A stretch of 64,000 nucleotides of DNA, from positions 1 through 64,000 of the forward strand of contig CAYZJH010000001.1 of assembly GCA_964478625.1 (NCBI GenBank), written 5' to 3'. The notes below the pieces were generated by a model, which was not told the origin of the DNA, did no database searches, and saw nothing but the letters and a program-made list of their open reading frames with translations. The position numbers and the translations under genes are program-made. Of this stretch, positions 1-9,120 are shown piece after piece. This DNA is from SKZT01 sp964478625 (lineage in GTDB: Bacteria; Desulfobacterota; Desulfobacteria; Desulfobacterales; SKZT01). The first letter of the stretch is position 1. Each line of letters begins with the position of its first letter.

Positions 1-2
1 AG

Positions 3-104
3 AGTAACGGGGCAGTGCTCGCCAACCTGGTGCGCCTTTACAAAGCTTTGGGCGGAGGTTGGGAGTATGAGGCCCTGGTGGAATCATCAGGCCCGAAACG
101 GTAA
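3..104 (+). CDS. C-terminal end of an RND-type outer membrane efflux protein (partial)
   Basis: The frame is open from the window edge and stops with TAA at 102-104, leaving 33 residues. The piece ends in N-L-V-x-L-Y-K-A-L-G-G-G-W-E, which is the conserved C-terminal signature of the NodT/OprM branch of TolC-like outer membrane factors of tripartite efflux pumps. In the family this stretch lies at the end of the last periplasmic helix hairpin. The rest of the gene, and presumably the inner membrane pump and adaptor, lies outside the window. The family call rests only on this tail, but the signature is distinctive. Confidence 0.7.
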   Translation, partial: SNGAVLANLVRLYKALGGGWEYEALVESSGPKR

Positions 105-652
105 GGGGAAAAAATTTTGGCCATAACCCAGCTTTCCATTTCACCTCGCATGCAGACCATTCGAAATCGGTGATCAATTGGGCGCGTATACAAACAATCC
201 ACAACGAAATTTTTTGTAAACCTGATTTCGGCATAAAATACAGCATACTTGCGCAAGCGCTGATGAGCTATTTGGGCAGACAAGCAGTCAAAAGTATCCG
301 ATCAAACCTAAACCGAAACCTGATATCCATTAGATAATCCGTGTGGATACGGGTCATGGCTTTATTCAATTATTGACACTCCCCGTCATTTCATTCATAT
401 TCTTCAAAAACATGACGAGGCAGCGAGAGCCAAAGATTCTTCGTCGGCTGGAAATTGGTACAAACAGACAAACGGTATGCTGAGCCTCCTCAGAATGACA
501 GTGTCGGGGAAAACGACAGATCATACCAGACAAACGGAGAGATTTTTCTATGGCCGGAAATCTGGTGCAAACCGGCGGTCGATATGATCGGCCTCCTCAC
601 AATGACAGCGACAGGGTAAATAGACAAACCATATCAGGTAAAGAGACATTTC
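105..652. other. Intergenic gap of 548 bp with decayed repeats and no convincing gene
   Basis: No reading frame here has a ribosome binding site and family-like content. The right half carries two copies of a short imperfect direct repeat (about 483-510 and 589-616) built on CCTCCTCAGAATGACAG, plus three copies of AGACAAAC. These look like remains of a small non-coding dispersed element. The stretch separates the efflux gene end from the ubiB-like gene and probably contains the latter's promoter, which I cannot place with confidence. Confidence 0.5.
483..616. repeat. Two copies of a degenerate MITE/REP-like sequence
   Basis: GCCTCCTCAGAATGACAG near 485-502 recurs as GCCTCCTCACAATGACAG at 591-608. 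Each is followed by a GTCGGGG- or GACAGGG-like G-rich stretch and then by AGACAAAC. About 60 bp upstream, AAGATTCTTCGTCGG (near 433) resembles another part of the same sort of element. Sequences of this AGAATGACA type are common end motifs of small palindromic dispersed repeats in bacteria. Whether further copies exist in this genome cannot be seen here. Confidence 0.4.
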
Positions 653-2362
653 ATGAAAAAACAAAAAAGCCTTTTCAGGTTAAGGGGATTTCGGCGATTC
701 TGGAAAATTCTTCGGGTTTTTACCAAACATGGATGTGGAGATATGGTCGCCTATATGTTCAGAGGAAAGGACAAATCCTCTCAAACCAGAGAAGGCCTGC
801 CTGTCCGGCCGAAATTTCCGTCACCTGAACGTATACGGATGGCTTTTGAGGAACTAGGCCCCAGCTTTATTAAACTGGGTCAGCTGTTAAGTACCCGGGC
901 AGATATTTTTCCTCCCGAATACATTGAAGAATTCCGAAAACTTCAGGACCAGGTGCCTCCGGAACCTTTCCCTGCAATCAAAGCCATTATTGAAACCACC
1001 TTAAAAAGGCCTCTTTATGATATTTTCCAGGAGTTTGACCCCCAATCCATCGCTGCTGCATCAGTTGCCCAGGTTCACGCCGCAAAACTCTACACCGGGG
1101 AAAAGGTTGCCGTTAAAGTGGTCCGACCCGGTATCGACAAGATGATCCAGGATGATATCCGCCTGATGTATTACCTGGCCGAAAAAATCGAAAACCATTT
1201 TGAGCTGGGAAAAATCCTTGGAGCTGTAAATCTGGTCAAAGAGTTTGAGCGGACCATTTTTAAAGAACTGGATATGTCTATCGAAGCCGGAAATATCGAA
1301 AAATTCAGGAAAAATTTTAAAGAGATTGAGGAAATATATATTGCCGAAGTCAATTGGGAATTCAATTCCAAATCCGTGCTGGTCATGGAATTTATTGAGG
1401 GTATTAAAATGGATCAGGTGGCAACCCTTATCGAACATCAAATTGATCCCAAAGAAATCGCCATGATCGGCCTCCGTTCTCTTTCGCGTCAACTGATGGA
1501 ATTTGGTTTTTTTCATGCCGACCCTCATCCGGGAAACACTCTGGTCATGGTTGACGGGCGTGTCAGCCTGGTGGATTTTGGAATCATGGGATACCTGGAT
1601 GAGGCCATGATGCTTCAGATTGCCAACGTGTTTCTGGGTTATGCCGAACACGATTATGATTTGATTATGGAAGCGCTTCTGGATGCCGGTCTGATCAATG
1701 AAGAGACCATGGATCTTGCCGCGTTTAAACGGGATCTTCGCCAGATGAGCGAGCCTTTTTACGGACGTTCCCTTCAAACCATTTCCGTAAAAGATGTTTA
1801 TGATGAAGTGATGGAGTTGGTCATGCGCTATCAGATCAGATTTCCAAGAGATCTGCTGCTTTTATTCAAAACTTTTGTTCAAACCGAATCTCTGGGCAAA
1901 ATCCTGGGAAGTGACGCCGGCATTCTGGAAGTCATGAAACCTTATGCTAAAAAATTGCTTCAGCGAGGCTATGATGCGCGCAAGTTTTTCAAAAGCATGG
2001 GAAAAGACGCCCACAAAACGGGAAACCTGATGCGCATGACCCCTAAATTTGTCCACGATATTCTGAAACAAACCGCCCAGGGCCGTCAGCGAATAGAATT
2101 GAACCATACGGGGTTTCAGAGCCTGAATCAGCATATCGAAAAAGGGATCAACCGTATGACGGTCGGATTGATTATTTCAGCCTCCATAGTGGCCGGGTCT
2201 CTGGTATTGAACTCAACCAAAAAATTCATGACCTTTACCGTGGACAGGTGGGGTATCGAAACAATCACCATCACTGAACTCCTCGGAATTGCAGGATACA
2301 GTATCGCCACTGTATTGGGAGTTTGGCTGGTTTTAAATATTTTTCGGTCCGGAAAATTTTAA
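653..2362 (+). CDS. UbiB/AarF (ABC1) family atypical kinase-like protein
   Basis: This 569-residue protein has the ABC1/UbiB hallmarks: the family-specific K-L-G-Q motif at residues 74-77, an Ala-rich nucleotide loop (AAASVAQVH, about 134-142) in place of the usual Gly-rich loop, the catalytic H-A-D-P-H-P-G-N block at about 288-295 and a D-F-G metal site near 308. The last 60 residues hold two predicted membrane segments, as in UbiB. The family supports quinone biosynthesis or lipid-soluble quinone handling at the inner membrane and has weak ATPase activity. The organism probably uses menaquinone, so an exact ubiquinone role should not be assumed. The 3' end overlaps the convergent gene at 2359 by 4 bp. 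Confidence 0.9.
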   Translation: MKKQKSLFRLRGFRRFWKILRVFTKHGCGDMVAYMFRGKDKSSQTREGLPVRPKFPSPERIRMAFEELGPSFIKLGQLLSTRADIFPPEYIEEFRKLQDQVPPEPFPAIKAIIETTLKRPLYDIFQEFDPQSIAAASVAQVHAAKLYTGEKVAVKVVRPGIDKMIQDDIRLMYYLAEKIENHFELGKILGAVNLVKEFERTIFKELDMSIEAGNIEKFRKNFKEIEEIYIAEVNWEFNSKSVLVMEFIEGIKMDQVATLIEHQIDPKEIAMIGLRSLSRQLMEFGFFHADPHPGNTLVMVDGRVSLVDFGIMGYLDEAMMLQIANVFLGYAEHDYDLIMEALLDAGLINEETMDLAAFKRDLRQMSEPFYGRSLQTISVKDVYDEVMELVMRYQIRFPRDLLLLFKTFVQTESLGKILGSDAGILEVMKPYAKKLLQRGYDARKFFKSMGKDAHKTGNLMRMTPKFVHDILKQTAQGRQRIELNHTGFQSLNQHIEKGINRMTVGLIISASIVAGSLVLNSTKKFMTFTVDRWGIETITITELLGIAGYSIATVLGVWLVLNIFRSGKF

Positions 2363-3261
2363 CCACTCAATCCGTTTTTCGTCATGGGTTTGATCATGGA
2401 CCGGTGAAACCGACCGGCCAGCTTTTCGACTTCCCGAAGCCGATCCGGATCTAAAAAAAATCTGTAAACCGGATCATTTTTTTCTATGGTCCGCTTCAAC
2501 ATCTTCTGCTCAATCAATGACAATGCCTCAATGGATTTGTCACAAACAGGATAGTTAAAATCATCCATCAAAACACATCCGTCAGATGCGATATAAGAAA
2601 TATTATTGATATCGACCAATTTGACATGCCCCTCCAAAGTCACCAGAAGATTGCGATTACCGGCAAGGTCAGGTATGCAGCCGGCCTCGCGGACCATCCT
2701 TTTAATCCGGTCAACAAAGCTTTCAAGACTTTTTTTAATCCGTTTAATTAAATTTGTCTTTGACATAGAATCGATCCGGCCCGGCTTTTCCGCCAATTTT
2801 TCAGCCAGATTTTCCAGGTGATTCGATTTTTGAACCGTCCATGGATCAAGACATTCACCCTCAACATATTCCTGAAGCCCACAAAGCAGAATATCCCGAT
2901 TCTGATCAACCCGATACTCCACAACAAACTCTTCGGACATCGCCAAATGAGTTGAGGTAAGATACTTTCCGACAATTTGAAACCGGTTGATTTCATCAAT
3001 GATTTCTTCCAAATCTGAAAATCTTTTTCTGAATATCCTCAGCATTTTTACAGGCCTGGCAATGGGAAAATGCTGAATGGTATCGATGGTAATACCAAGG
3101 GTTTCTTTTTCAATATCCTTTGAAGTCAACACTTCCATGATGTGTGAGCGAAGCCCGTTGAGATGATGGCGGCGAAAAACATAATCGCCCGTGTCCCTGA
3201 TAAAATTCAGAGAAACAACATCTTCATGTCTGATGATTGACTTATCTCTGATATCGGTCAT
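2359..3261 (-). CDS. Kinase-fold-like protein of unknown function, coupled to ptsP
   Basis: About 300 residues. I do not recognise a named family. The middle-to-end part reads like an aminoglycoside/lipopolysaccharide-kinase fold: a hinge-like LQEYVEGE, then P-D-L-A-G-N-R-N-L-L-V where a catalytic loop would be, and K-L-V-D-I-N-N where the DFG-type metal site would be. The usual H-x-D catalytic triplet is not intact, so it may be a degenerate kinase or pseudokinase. I chose the ATG at 3261, which overlaps the end of ptsP by 20 bp and suggests translational coupling; an upstream ATG at 3342 would give 27 more residues lying wholly inside ptsP. No good Shine-Dalgarno site precedes either. It ends against the convergent ubiB-like gene. 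Confidence 0.65.
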   Translation of the reverse strand: MTDIRDKSIIRHEDVVSLNFIRDTGDYVFRRHHLNGLRSHIMEVLTSKDIEKETLGITIDTIQHFPIARPVKMLRIFRKRFSDLEEIIDEINRFQIVGKYLTSTHLAMSEEFVVEYRVDQNRDILLCGLQEYVEGECLDPWTVQKSNHLENLAEKLAEKPGRIDSMSKTNLIKRIKKSLESFVDRIKRMVREAGCIPDLAGNRNLLVTLEGHVKLVDINNISYIASDGCVLMDDFNYPVCDKSIEALSLIEQKMLKRTIEKNDPVYRFFLDPDRLREVEKLAGRFHRSMIKPMTKNGLSG

Positions 3262-5530
3262 GTGTAGGATAGTTTTGCAAAATTTTCCAGGAACCCTGAA
3301 CGGTTGATTGGCGGAGAAGTTCTTTTGCATAGGCGGTAGCATCAGTTAATTTGAGGCCGGCAATCTGTTCCTGAACCTGAACGATAAACTGGGGGTCGAC
3401 ACTCAGGCTTCTGATCCCAATTCCCAGCAAAAATGGTATAAATTCAGGTTCATGGGCCATTTCACCGCATACGGCAATATCCTTGCCCCATAGTCGGGAC
3501 CCCAGTACCATCCGCTCCATGGCCCTGAGAACCGATGGGTGAAAAGGCCGATAATAGGATGCCACCTTTTCATTTGTCCGGTCGACCGCCAGCATATATT
3601 GCACAAAGTCATTGGTGCCGATAGAAAAAAAATCAGCCGCCCGGGCCAGTTCACTCATTATTTCAACCACCGATGGGATTTCCAGCATGGCCCCGACCTG
3701 AGGCTTTGGATGATGCTCAATACCGGCACATTTTAAATCATCAATACATTCATGTACCATCTGACGGGCTTCCAGAAATTCATCCACCGATGAAATCATG
3801 GGAAACATGATTTTCAGGGATTCTTCGGGGGGGGCCGCCCGGAGGATCGCCCGAACTTGCTGTTCAAAAATATCCAGATACCTTAAGGAGAACCGGATGG
3901 ATCGAAGTCCCAGTTCAGGGTTGCTTTCACTGGTGGAATCGGAATAAACTAGGACTTTGTCTCCGCCGACATCCAGGGTGCGAATGGTGACTTCCTTGCC
4001 TGCCATCACTTCAAAAAGCTGTTTGTATACCAGATACTGTTCTTCTTCTGATGGAAAATTGGAACGGATCAGAAACGGAAATTCGGTCCGATAAAGGCCG
4101 ACACCTTCGGCATTTAAATCCCTTGCCAACCCAAGTTCGCTCAGAAGGTTGATGTTTGCCAAAAGTCGAATTCGATGGCCATCAAGGGTTTCGGTTATCT
4201 CAGGCCGCTTTCCTTTAAGGGGAGCGACCGCCTGCTGAGTCTTATTTCTGGTTTCATATTGCTTGATGATTTTGTCCGAGGGGCGTATAAACACATTTCC
4301 GATATCGGCATCCAAAAGAATGGGAACTCCCTCCGGAATATCCAGAAGGTCCGGCCGTTCGGCAATAATCAAAGGTATTTTCATGGATCGGGATAAAATG
4401 GCCACGTGCGATGTGATCCCGCCTGAAACCAGAATGATTCCCTTGACATCTTCGGTGGCCAGTTTGAGCATTTCAGACGGGAACAACTCCCGAGCAATGA
4501 TAATGCGGCCTTTGCCATGTTGATGTTCCGATTCATCACTATAGTGAAGGTTTTTAAGAATTCTCCCGGCCAGATCCTCCATATCATTGGCTTTTTCTCT
4601 GATGTAGGCATGTGAACTGGACAGAAAAATGTTGATATAATCTTTGGAAACCGATCGAACGGCGTTTGAAGGCGAAAACCCCTTTTCGATCAAATCGACA
4701 ATTTTATCAATAAATTTGGCATCCTTTAAAATCATGAAATGAGCGGTAAAAATCAGGGATGCGCTTTCGGGCAGGCGTTGGGCCAGTTTTGCCTGGAGGT
4801 CCTCCAGCTGGTGCATGGTCTTTTCCAGCGCCACAAAAAAGTCCTTGAGGGTATAGTCTTTATCCTGCTCTTCAAAGCCTGTCATAAGACCACCATGACT
4901 TTTTTTCATGACAGCGGCATTTCCAAAGGCATATCCTCCGGATGCGGGATTCCCTTTTATAAATTCGGAACTGTTTGAAATGGTTCTGATCTTGTGCTTT
5001 CGGGCGGTTTGATTCATATCGATCAACAAGCGTGCGTTTTCCATAGCCCCGGCAAGCTGACTGGCGATCACCCGAAGTGTCATGACATCATATTCATCAA
5101 AATAATTCTCCTGCTCATGTTGAACCACCAATACACCGACCTTTTCCACCCCTCGTCGAATCGGCACGGCCAGAAATGATTCAAAGCGATCTTCGTTGGC
5201 TTCCTCAAAATATCGGTAATGAGGGTTTAAAGACGCCCTGGCCTCACAAATGGGCTGCAACCTTTCCAGTGTCAGGCCTACCAGCCCTTCCCCTACTTTT
5301 AAACGTACCTTATTAACGGCATCCGGGTTGAGTCCTATGGTTGCCTTGAGCACCAATTGGTCGGCCTGATTATCAAAAAGATAAATGGAACAGACATCCG
5401 CACTCAGATTTTGTGCAACCAACCGAACCGTTCTTTGCAGAAAAATTTCAATATCAACGCTTTCCGACAGCAAAGCAGCAAGATCTCCGATGTCGCACAG
5501 CAGGTTAAGCTGCCCTTTTCTTTTTCCCAT
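3242..5530 (-). CDS. ptsP: Phosphoenolpyruvate-protein phosphotransferase with GAF domain (EI-Ntr)
   Basis: 762 residues, the usual length for EI-Ntr. An N-terminal GAF domain (about 15-160) is followed by an EI N-terminal part, the phosphohistidine swivelling domain with G-G-I-T-S-H-V-A (active His about 375), and the PEP-binding TIM barrel with RTLDVGGDK near 510, SIGTNDF and C-G-E-M-A towards the end. EI-Ntr takes phosphate from PEP and passes it to NPr/HPr and on to EIIA-Ntr in a regulatory relay that reports nitrogen or carbon status. No HPr gene is in the window, but an HTH-EIIA fusion lies at 53836. The gene is followed by, and overlaps, the kinase-like gene at 2359. Confidence 0.93.
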   Translation of the reverse strand: MGKRKGQLNLLCDIGDLAALLSESVDIEIFLQRTVRLVAQNLSADVCSIYLFDNQADQLVLKATIGLNPDAVNKVRLKVGEGLVGLTLERLQPICEARASLNPHYRYFEEANEDRFESFLAVPIRRGVEKVGVLVVQHEQENYFDEYDVMTLRVIASQLAGAMENARLLIDMNQTARKHKIRTISNSSEFIKGNPASGGYAFGNAAVMKKSHGGLMTGFEEQDKDYTLKDFFVALEKTMHQLEDLQAKLAQRLPESASLIFTAHFMILKDAKFIDKIVDLIEKGFSPSNAVRSVSKDYINIFLSSSHAYIREKANDMEDLAGRILKNLHYSDESEHQHGKGRIIIARELFPSEMLKLATEDVKGIILVSGGITSHVAILSRSMKIPLIIAERPDLLDIPEGVPILLDADIGNVFIRPSDKIIKQYETRNKTQQAVAPLKGKRPEITETLDGHRIRLLANINLLSELGLARDLNAEGVGLYRTEFPFLIRSNFPSEEEQYLVYKQLFEVMAGKEVTIRTLDVGGDKVLVYSDSTSESNPELGLRSIRFSLRYLDIFEQQVRAILRAAPPEESLKIMFPMISSVDEFLEARQMVHECIDDLKCAGIEHHPKPQVGAMLEIPSVVEIMSELARAADFFSIGTNDFVQYMLAVDRTNEKVASYYRPFHPSVLRAMERMVLGSRLWGKDIAVCGEMAHEPEFIPFLLGIGIRSLSVDPQFIVQVQEQIAGLKLTDATAYAKELLRQSTVQGSWKILQNYPTHDRYQR

Positions 5531-5906
5531 ATTGATGGTATCCGATTGTTATGGTTAGCCTGGTATTTTAAAATTCTATGTCACAAACCGCTTTGTCCGG
5601 TATCAGGACTGCTTTGATCTGGAAATTTACCGGATTCCGGGCTTTTTGTCGAGATGACGATCCCGGAAGATTTCTGATTATCGATTTCAAGTCATTTCAG
5701 ATTAGAAAAAAAAAAGTATCAAGTCAAAGCCATTTTTTTGAATCATCATGAACAAATCCAATTAAAAAGATTGACTTCGATACCCTCCTTAAGATAATAG
5801 TATCGGGTTTTAGTGACAAAAAAAAATCGTAGCCTTTTTGGATCGAAAGATAAGAAATTTTTGTATTCCAGAACAAAAATACCAACATGAGAAAGGAGTG
5901 GGACTG
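5531..5906. other. Divergent promoter region between ptsP and aspS
   Basis: Gap of 376 bp between the divergent ptsP and aspS starts. It is AT-rich and has A-tracts near 5706-5715 and 5817-5825. An inverted repeat TTCCGGG/CCCGGAA spans 5635-5668. The aspS-side promoter is listed separately. No coding frame is supported. Confidence 0.55.
5771..5805 (+). promoter_or_regulatory. Sigma-70-type promoter for aspS with an inverted repeat around the -10
   Basis: TTGACT at 5771-5776 and GATAAT at 5793-5798 are separated by 16 bp. The -10 box is flanked by CGATAC (5778-5783) and GTATCG (5800-5805), a perfect 6-bp inverted repeat whose centre falls between the two promoter boxes, as an operator or a transcript-start hairpin might. 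The box assignment is by eye. Confidence 0.5.
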
Positions 5907-7727
5907 TTGCCCGAGTTGCCATTTTCAGACAATCTTGAAAATATGAGAAGAACACACACATGCAGCGAGCTTGACTCGGGTGATGTGGGGAAAAAAGTGG
6001 TTCTTATGGGTTGGGTTCAACGGCGAAGAGATCATGGAGGAGTGATATTCATTGACCTCAGGGACCGTGAAGGAATCACCCAGGTGGTGTTCAACCCAGA
6101 AGTTCATCCGGAAGTTCATCAGAAAGCCCATGTGATCCGCAATGAATATGTGATTGCCATTGCCGGAGTGGTGGAAAATCGCCCCGGCGAAATGGAAAAT
6201 CCCAACCTGAAAACTGGTAAAATCGAGGTAATGGTTCATAAATTAAAAATTCTGAACGCTGCAAAAACACCTCCTTTTCTGATTGAAGACCGCGCTGAAA
6301 TTGCAGAAAACACCCGGTTACGATTTCGTCACCTGGATCTTCGACGGCCGATCCTTCAGAAAAATATTATCCTGAGACATCAAGCTTCCCAGTCTGTACG
6401 AAACTTTTTAAACAGCAACGGGTTTCTGGAAATTGAAACGCCGTTTTTGACCCGAAGCACACCTGAGGGGGCCCGGGACTACCTGGTACCCAGCCGTGTT
6501 AACCCAGGTAAATTTTTTGCCCTTCCCCAATCCCCCCAATTATTCAAACAGCTGTTAATGATCGCCGGATTTGACAAATATTACCAGATTGTCCGCTGTT
6601 TTCGCGATGAAGATTTAAGGGCCGACCGTCAGCCTGAATTCACCCAGATCGACATGGAAATGTCATTTGTGGGCGAAGAAGATGTTATGGCGATTGCAGA
6701 ACAAATGATAGCCGCATTGTTTAAGGATGTTTTAGACATGGATCTGAAACCTCCCTTTGATCGCATGACCTATGATGAAGCCATGGCCCGTTATGGCCTT
6801 GACAGGCCGGATCTGCGATTCGGGCTCGAACTCAATGATGTTTCCGATATTGTAGGAAATTCCCAGTTTAAAACCTTTGCCTCAATTGTTCAAAACAAAG
6901 GGATCGTCAAGGCACTCAATGCAAAAGGCTGCATGGATTTTTCAAGAAAGGAAATTGACGATCTTACCGAATATGTCACCATTTTCAAAGCCAAAGGCAT
7001 GGCCTGGATCAAGATTCGGGAAGACGGGTGGCAATCGCCCATTGCAAAATTTTTTTCCGATGATGAAAAAGCTGCTTTGAAAAAAAGGCTTGATCTACAG
7101 GAAGGCGACCTGGTCTTTTTTGTTGCCGACCAGCCTAAAATCGCCAATGACGCCCTCGGCAACCTGAGGAATCATCTGGGACGAAAACTGGGGCTGATTA
7201 ATGATCAGGAGTTTAAATTTGTCTGGGTGACCCATTTTCCGCTTCTGGAATATGATGAAAATGATAACCGTTATAAAGCACTCCACCATCCATTTACTGC
7301 GCCGCTTGAAGAAGACGCTATTTATCTGGACAAAACAGAAGGGCAATTCAAGCCGGAAGCAGTGCGGTCCCGTGCCTATGACCTGGTACTCAATGGCTCG
7401 GAAATTGGGGGTGGAAGCATCCGTAATCATCGTATTGAAATTCAGGAAATGGTATTTGAAGCACTCGATATCGGCAAGGAAGAAGCCAAAGAAAAATTTG
7501 GTTTTCTCCTGGAGGCACTCCAATCCGGAGCCCCCCCTCATGGGGGTATCGCTTTCGGCTTTGACCGCCTGGTCATGCTTCTGACCGGTCAATCTTCCAT
7601 CCGGGATGTCATCGCTTTTCCAAAAACACAAAAAGCATCGTGCCCCCTGACCAATGCACCTTCAGAAGCAACCAAAGCCCAATTGGATGAACTGTACATC
7701 AAATTGCGCCCGATCGCCAAAAGTTAA
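5907..7727 (+). CDS. aspS: Aspartyl-tRNA synthetase
   Basis: Charges tRNA-Asp (possibly also tRNA-Asn if the organism uses the indirect Asn route). The anticodon-binding OB domain starts at RRTHTCSEL, class II motif 2 appears as FRDEDLRADRQPEFTQID, and motif 3 as GIAFGFDRLVMLL near the C-terminus. The insertion (GAD) domain typical of the long bacterial form is present. An upstream ATG at 5838 is open, but I prefer TTG at 5907 because GAAAGGAG lies about 8 bases before it; this gives 606 residues, close to the family's 590-605. An ATG at 5943 lacks a ribosome site. Confidence 0.94.
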   Translation: MPELPFSDNLENMRRTHTCSELDSGDVGKKVVLMGWVQRRRDHGGVIFIDLRDREGITQVVFNPEVHPEVHQKAHVIRNEYVIAIAGVVENRPGEMENPNLKTGKIEVMVHKLKILNAAKTPPFLIEDRAEIAENTRLRFRHLDLRRPILQKNIILRHQASQSVRNFLNSNGFLEIETPFLTRSTPEGARDYLVPSRVNPGKFFALPQSPQLFKQLLMIAGFDKYYQIVRCFRDEDLRADRQPEFTQIDMEMSFVGEEDVMAIAEQMIAALFKDVLDMDLKPPFDRMTYDEAMARYGLDRPDLRFGLELNDVSDIVGNSQFKTFASIVQNKGIVKALNAKGCMDFSRKEIDDLTEYVTIFKAKGMAWIKIREDGWQSPIAKFFSDDEKAALKKRLDLQEGDLVFFVADQPKIANDALGNLRNHLGRKLGLINDQEFKFVWVTHFPLLEYDENDNRYKALHHPFTAPLEEDAIYLDKTEGQFKPEAVRSRAYDLVLNGSEIGGGSIRNHRIEIQEMVFEALDIGKEEAKEKFGFLLEALQSGAPPHGGIAFGFDRLVMLLTGQSSIRDVIAFPKTQKASCPLTNAPSEATKAQLDELYIKLRPIAKS

Positions 7728-7880
7728 CTATCTGTTGCGGAAAAGATTTTTGCCGGTATGCGAAATGCTTTCATCGCACAAATACAAAATGGGCATCTAC
7801 AAGATGACGACAGCCGCCGGAACAAAACCTGCACCGGGCAAAAGAGTGTTTTACATGGTCTGTTTGCTTATGATTTGTCG

Positions 7881-8405
7881 TTATGGATTGCCGCGTGCCA
7901 TACTATGGTCATTATACAGCTCACATTTAGCCGACGCATCGCGGCCATTGAATTGATCGCAGGAAACGGTTCTGGCGCCCGCATTTCTAACCACAAACCA
8001 GTATCCTAAGCTCATGGCAAATACCAGCGCGGAAGTCGCAAACATGTAATCGGGGGTAATTGTCTGAAAGTCAAGGATAATCACCTTTCTGGCGATGGCC
8101 ATCAACGCCGTGGCCATCACAATTTGAACATGAATGATGTCATGCCTCAAATATATGGTGATATTGATAAAAATTTCAATGGCAATTAAAACGGCCATAA
8201 AAGCACCAAAAGTTGCCAGGATATCACTGATGGTGAGCATCATAAACGGAGAGGCCATGAGCTTGTTATAGATTTCCATTCCCACATCCCCTACCCCCCA
8301 CAAAATCACCAGGGTCATCAAGATTGCCATGCAACGCACCCCAAACCGGATAATCATCCTCAATTTGCGTATGAGAGGTTCATTTGGATTATACATGGCA
8401 TCCAT
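7881..8405 (-). CDS. PsiE-like inner membrane protein (phosphate-starvation-inducible E family)
   Basis: 174 residues with four predicted membrane helices. The segment around YLRHDIIHVQIVMATALMA followed by ARKVIILDF is the most conserved part of the PsiE family, which is induced by phosphate limitation in E. coli and has no established biochemical role. The C-terminal 35 residues (after VVRNAG) are hydrophilic with two Cys and are not part of the family core. The gene converges on aspS, with about 150 bp between the stop codons. I see no Pho box. Confidence 0.8.
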   Translation of the reverse strand: MDAMYNPNEPLIRKLRMIIRFGVRCMAILMTLVILWGVGDVGMEIYNKLMASPFMMLTISDILATFGAFMAVLIAIEIFINITIYLRHDIIHVQIVMATALMAIARKVIILDFQTITPDYMFATSALVFAMSLGYWFVVRNAGARTVSCDQFNGRDASAKCELYNDHSMARGNP

Positions 8406-8591
8406 GGTGGGCTAACCTCATGACCTGTTCATAAAAATTTCATATCCTCAATCTTTCTGAAAAGATAATTATCTTGAAGATACGATACTCATCACATCGG
8501 ATTTTAAGTATTTACACACGGCTAGATCATTAACATAATGATTGAATTATGTTCGTCAATCCAATGATCAAGGCCAATCCATTTAAAAAAA

Positions 8592-8630
8592 TTCCCTGCC
8601 CCTCTTCAATTTCCGAAGAAGGTCAGGGAA
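8592..8630 (-). terminator. Rho-independent terminator after the His-rich gene
   Basis: TTCCCTG (8592-8598) pairs with CAGGGAA (8624-8630), with an inner CTTC/GAAG pairing. On the minus strand the hairpin is followed by a T-rich tract (8584-8591). It lies 10 bp past the stop of the His-rich gene. Confidence 0.75.
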
Positions 8631-8639
8631 AGGATCGTC

Positions 8640-8972
8640 CTATAAAGCGTTTTTCGCTTTCAAAAATTTTTCACTGATGGCATGGGTTAAATCCGCGGCC
8701 TCCTTCAGCAAGCCGGCCACTTGCTCAAGTCCCAGCTCTTCGGCTTTTTTAGACCATTGGGTATAATTTTCAGCATGATCATTGTTGTGAGCTACCCAAT
8801 GATCTAATAATTTGATCAGTTTTTCCTGATCCGACATCATGGGTTTCGGCTCCTGGCCGTGGTGATGATGGCTATGGTGGTGATTGTGATGAGGGTCATG
8901 GTGAGGGTCGCTATGATCGTGATGGTGGTGGTGATGACCGTGGTGGTCATGGTCATGGTCATGATGTGTCAT
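8640..8972 (-). CDS. Small histidine-rich protein with a C-terminal helical domain
   Basis: 110 residues in two parts. Residues 2-38 are almost only His, Asp, Pro and Asn, with over 20 histidines, an obvious Zn/Ni/Co/Cu-binding tail. Residues about 47-110 form an amphipathic helical domain (KLLDHWVAHNNDHAENYTQW) that resembles a small uncharacterised domain found next to metal transport genes. There is no signal peptide, so it should be cytosolic: a metal store or chaperone is a reasonable inference. It has a strong AAGGAGG ribosome site, its own promoter and its own terminator, so it looks monocistronic. No metal transporter or regulator is adjacent. Confidence 0.8.
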   Translation of the reverse strand: MTHHDHDHDHHGHHHHHHDHSDPHHDPHHNHHHSHHHHGQEPKPMMSDQEKLIKLLDHWVAHNNDHAENYTQWSKKAEELGLEQVAGLLKEAADLTHAISEKFLKAKNAL

Positions 8973-9031
8973 TAATCAGCCTCCTTGGTTTCTGCTGTTG
9001 GTTGAATGCTCCCTGACAAAATTAAGACCGG

Positions 9032-9060
9032 ATACTATAAAGATCGGCAAGGTTCGTCAA
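9032..9060 (-). promoter_or_regulatory. Sigma-70-type promoter of the His-rich gene
   Basis: On the minus strand TTGACG (9060-9055) and TAGTAT (9037-9032) are 17 bp apart, about 60 bp upstream of the start codon. I see no clear Zur, NikR or Fur palindrome over it. Confidence 0.55.
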
Positions 9061-9120
9061 TATCGTTGAGAGTGATTAATTTGACGGTCACCGAAAACGC
9101 ATTGATGGTCAACAACCGTC

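Noticed and set aside
38..283. 81-residue minus-strand frame at the window start
   Set aside because: It overlaps the efflux gene end, has no ribosome site and resembles no protein type.
1061..1777. 238-residue minus-strand frame inside the ubiB-like gene
   Set aside because: It lies antisense to a well-conserved kinase region and has a composition typical of shadow frames.
5746..5961. 71-residue minus-strand frame over the aspS start
   Set aside because: It covers the aspS promoter and start and has no family content.
7095..7631. 178-residue minus-strand frame inside aspS
   Set aside because: Antisense to conserved synthetase motifs.
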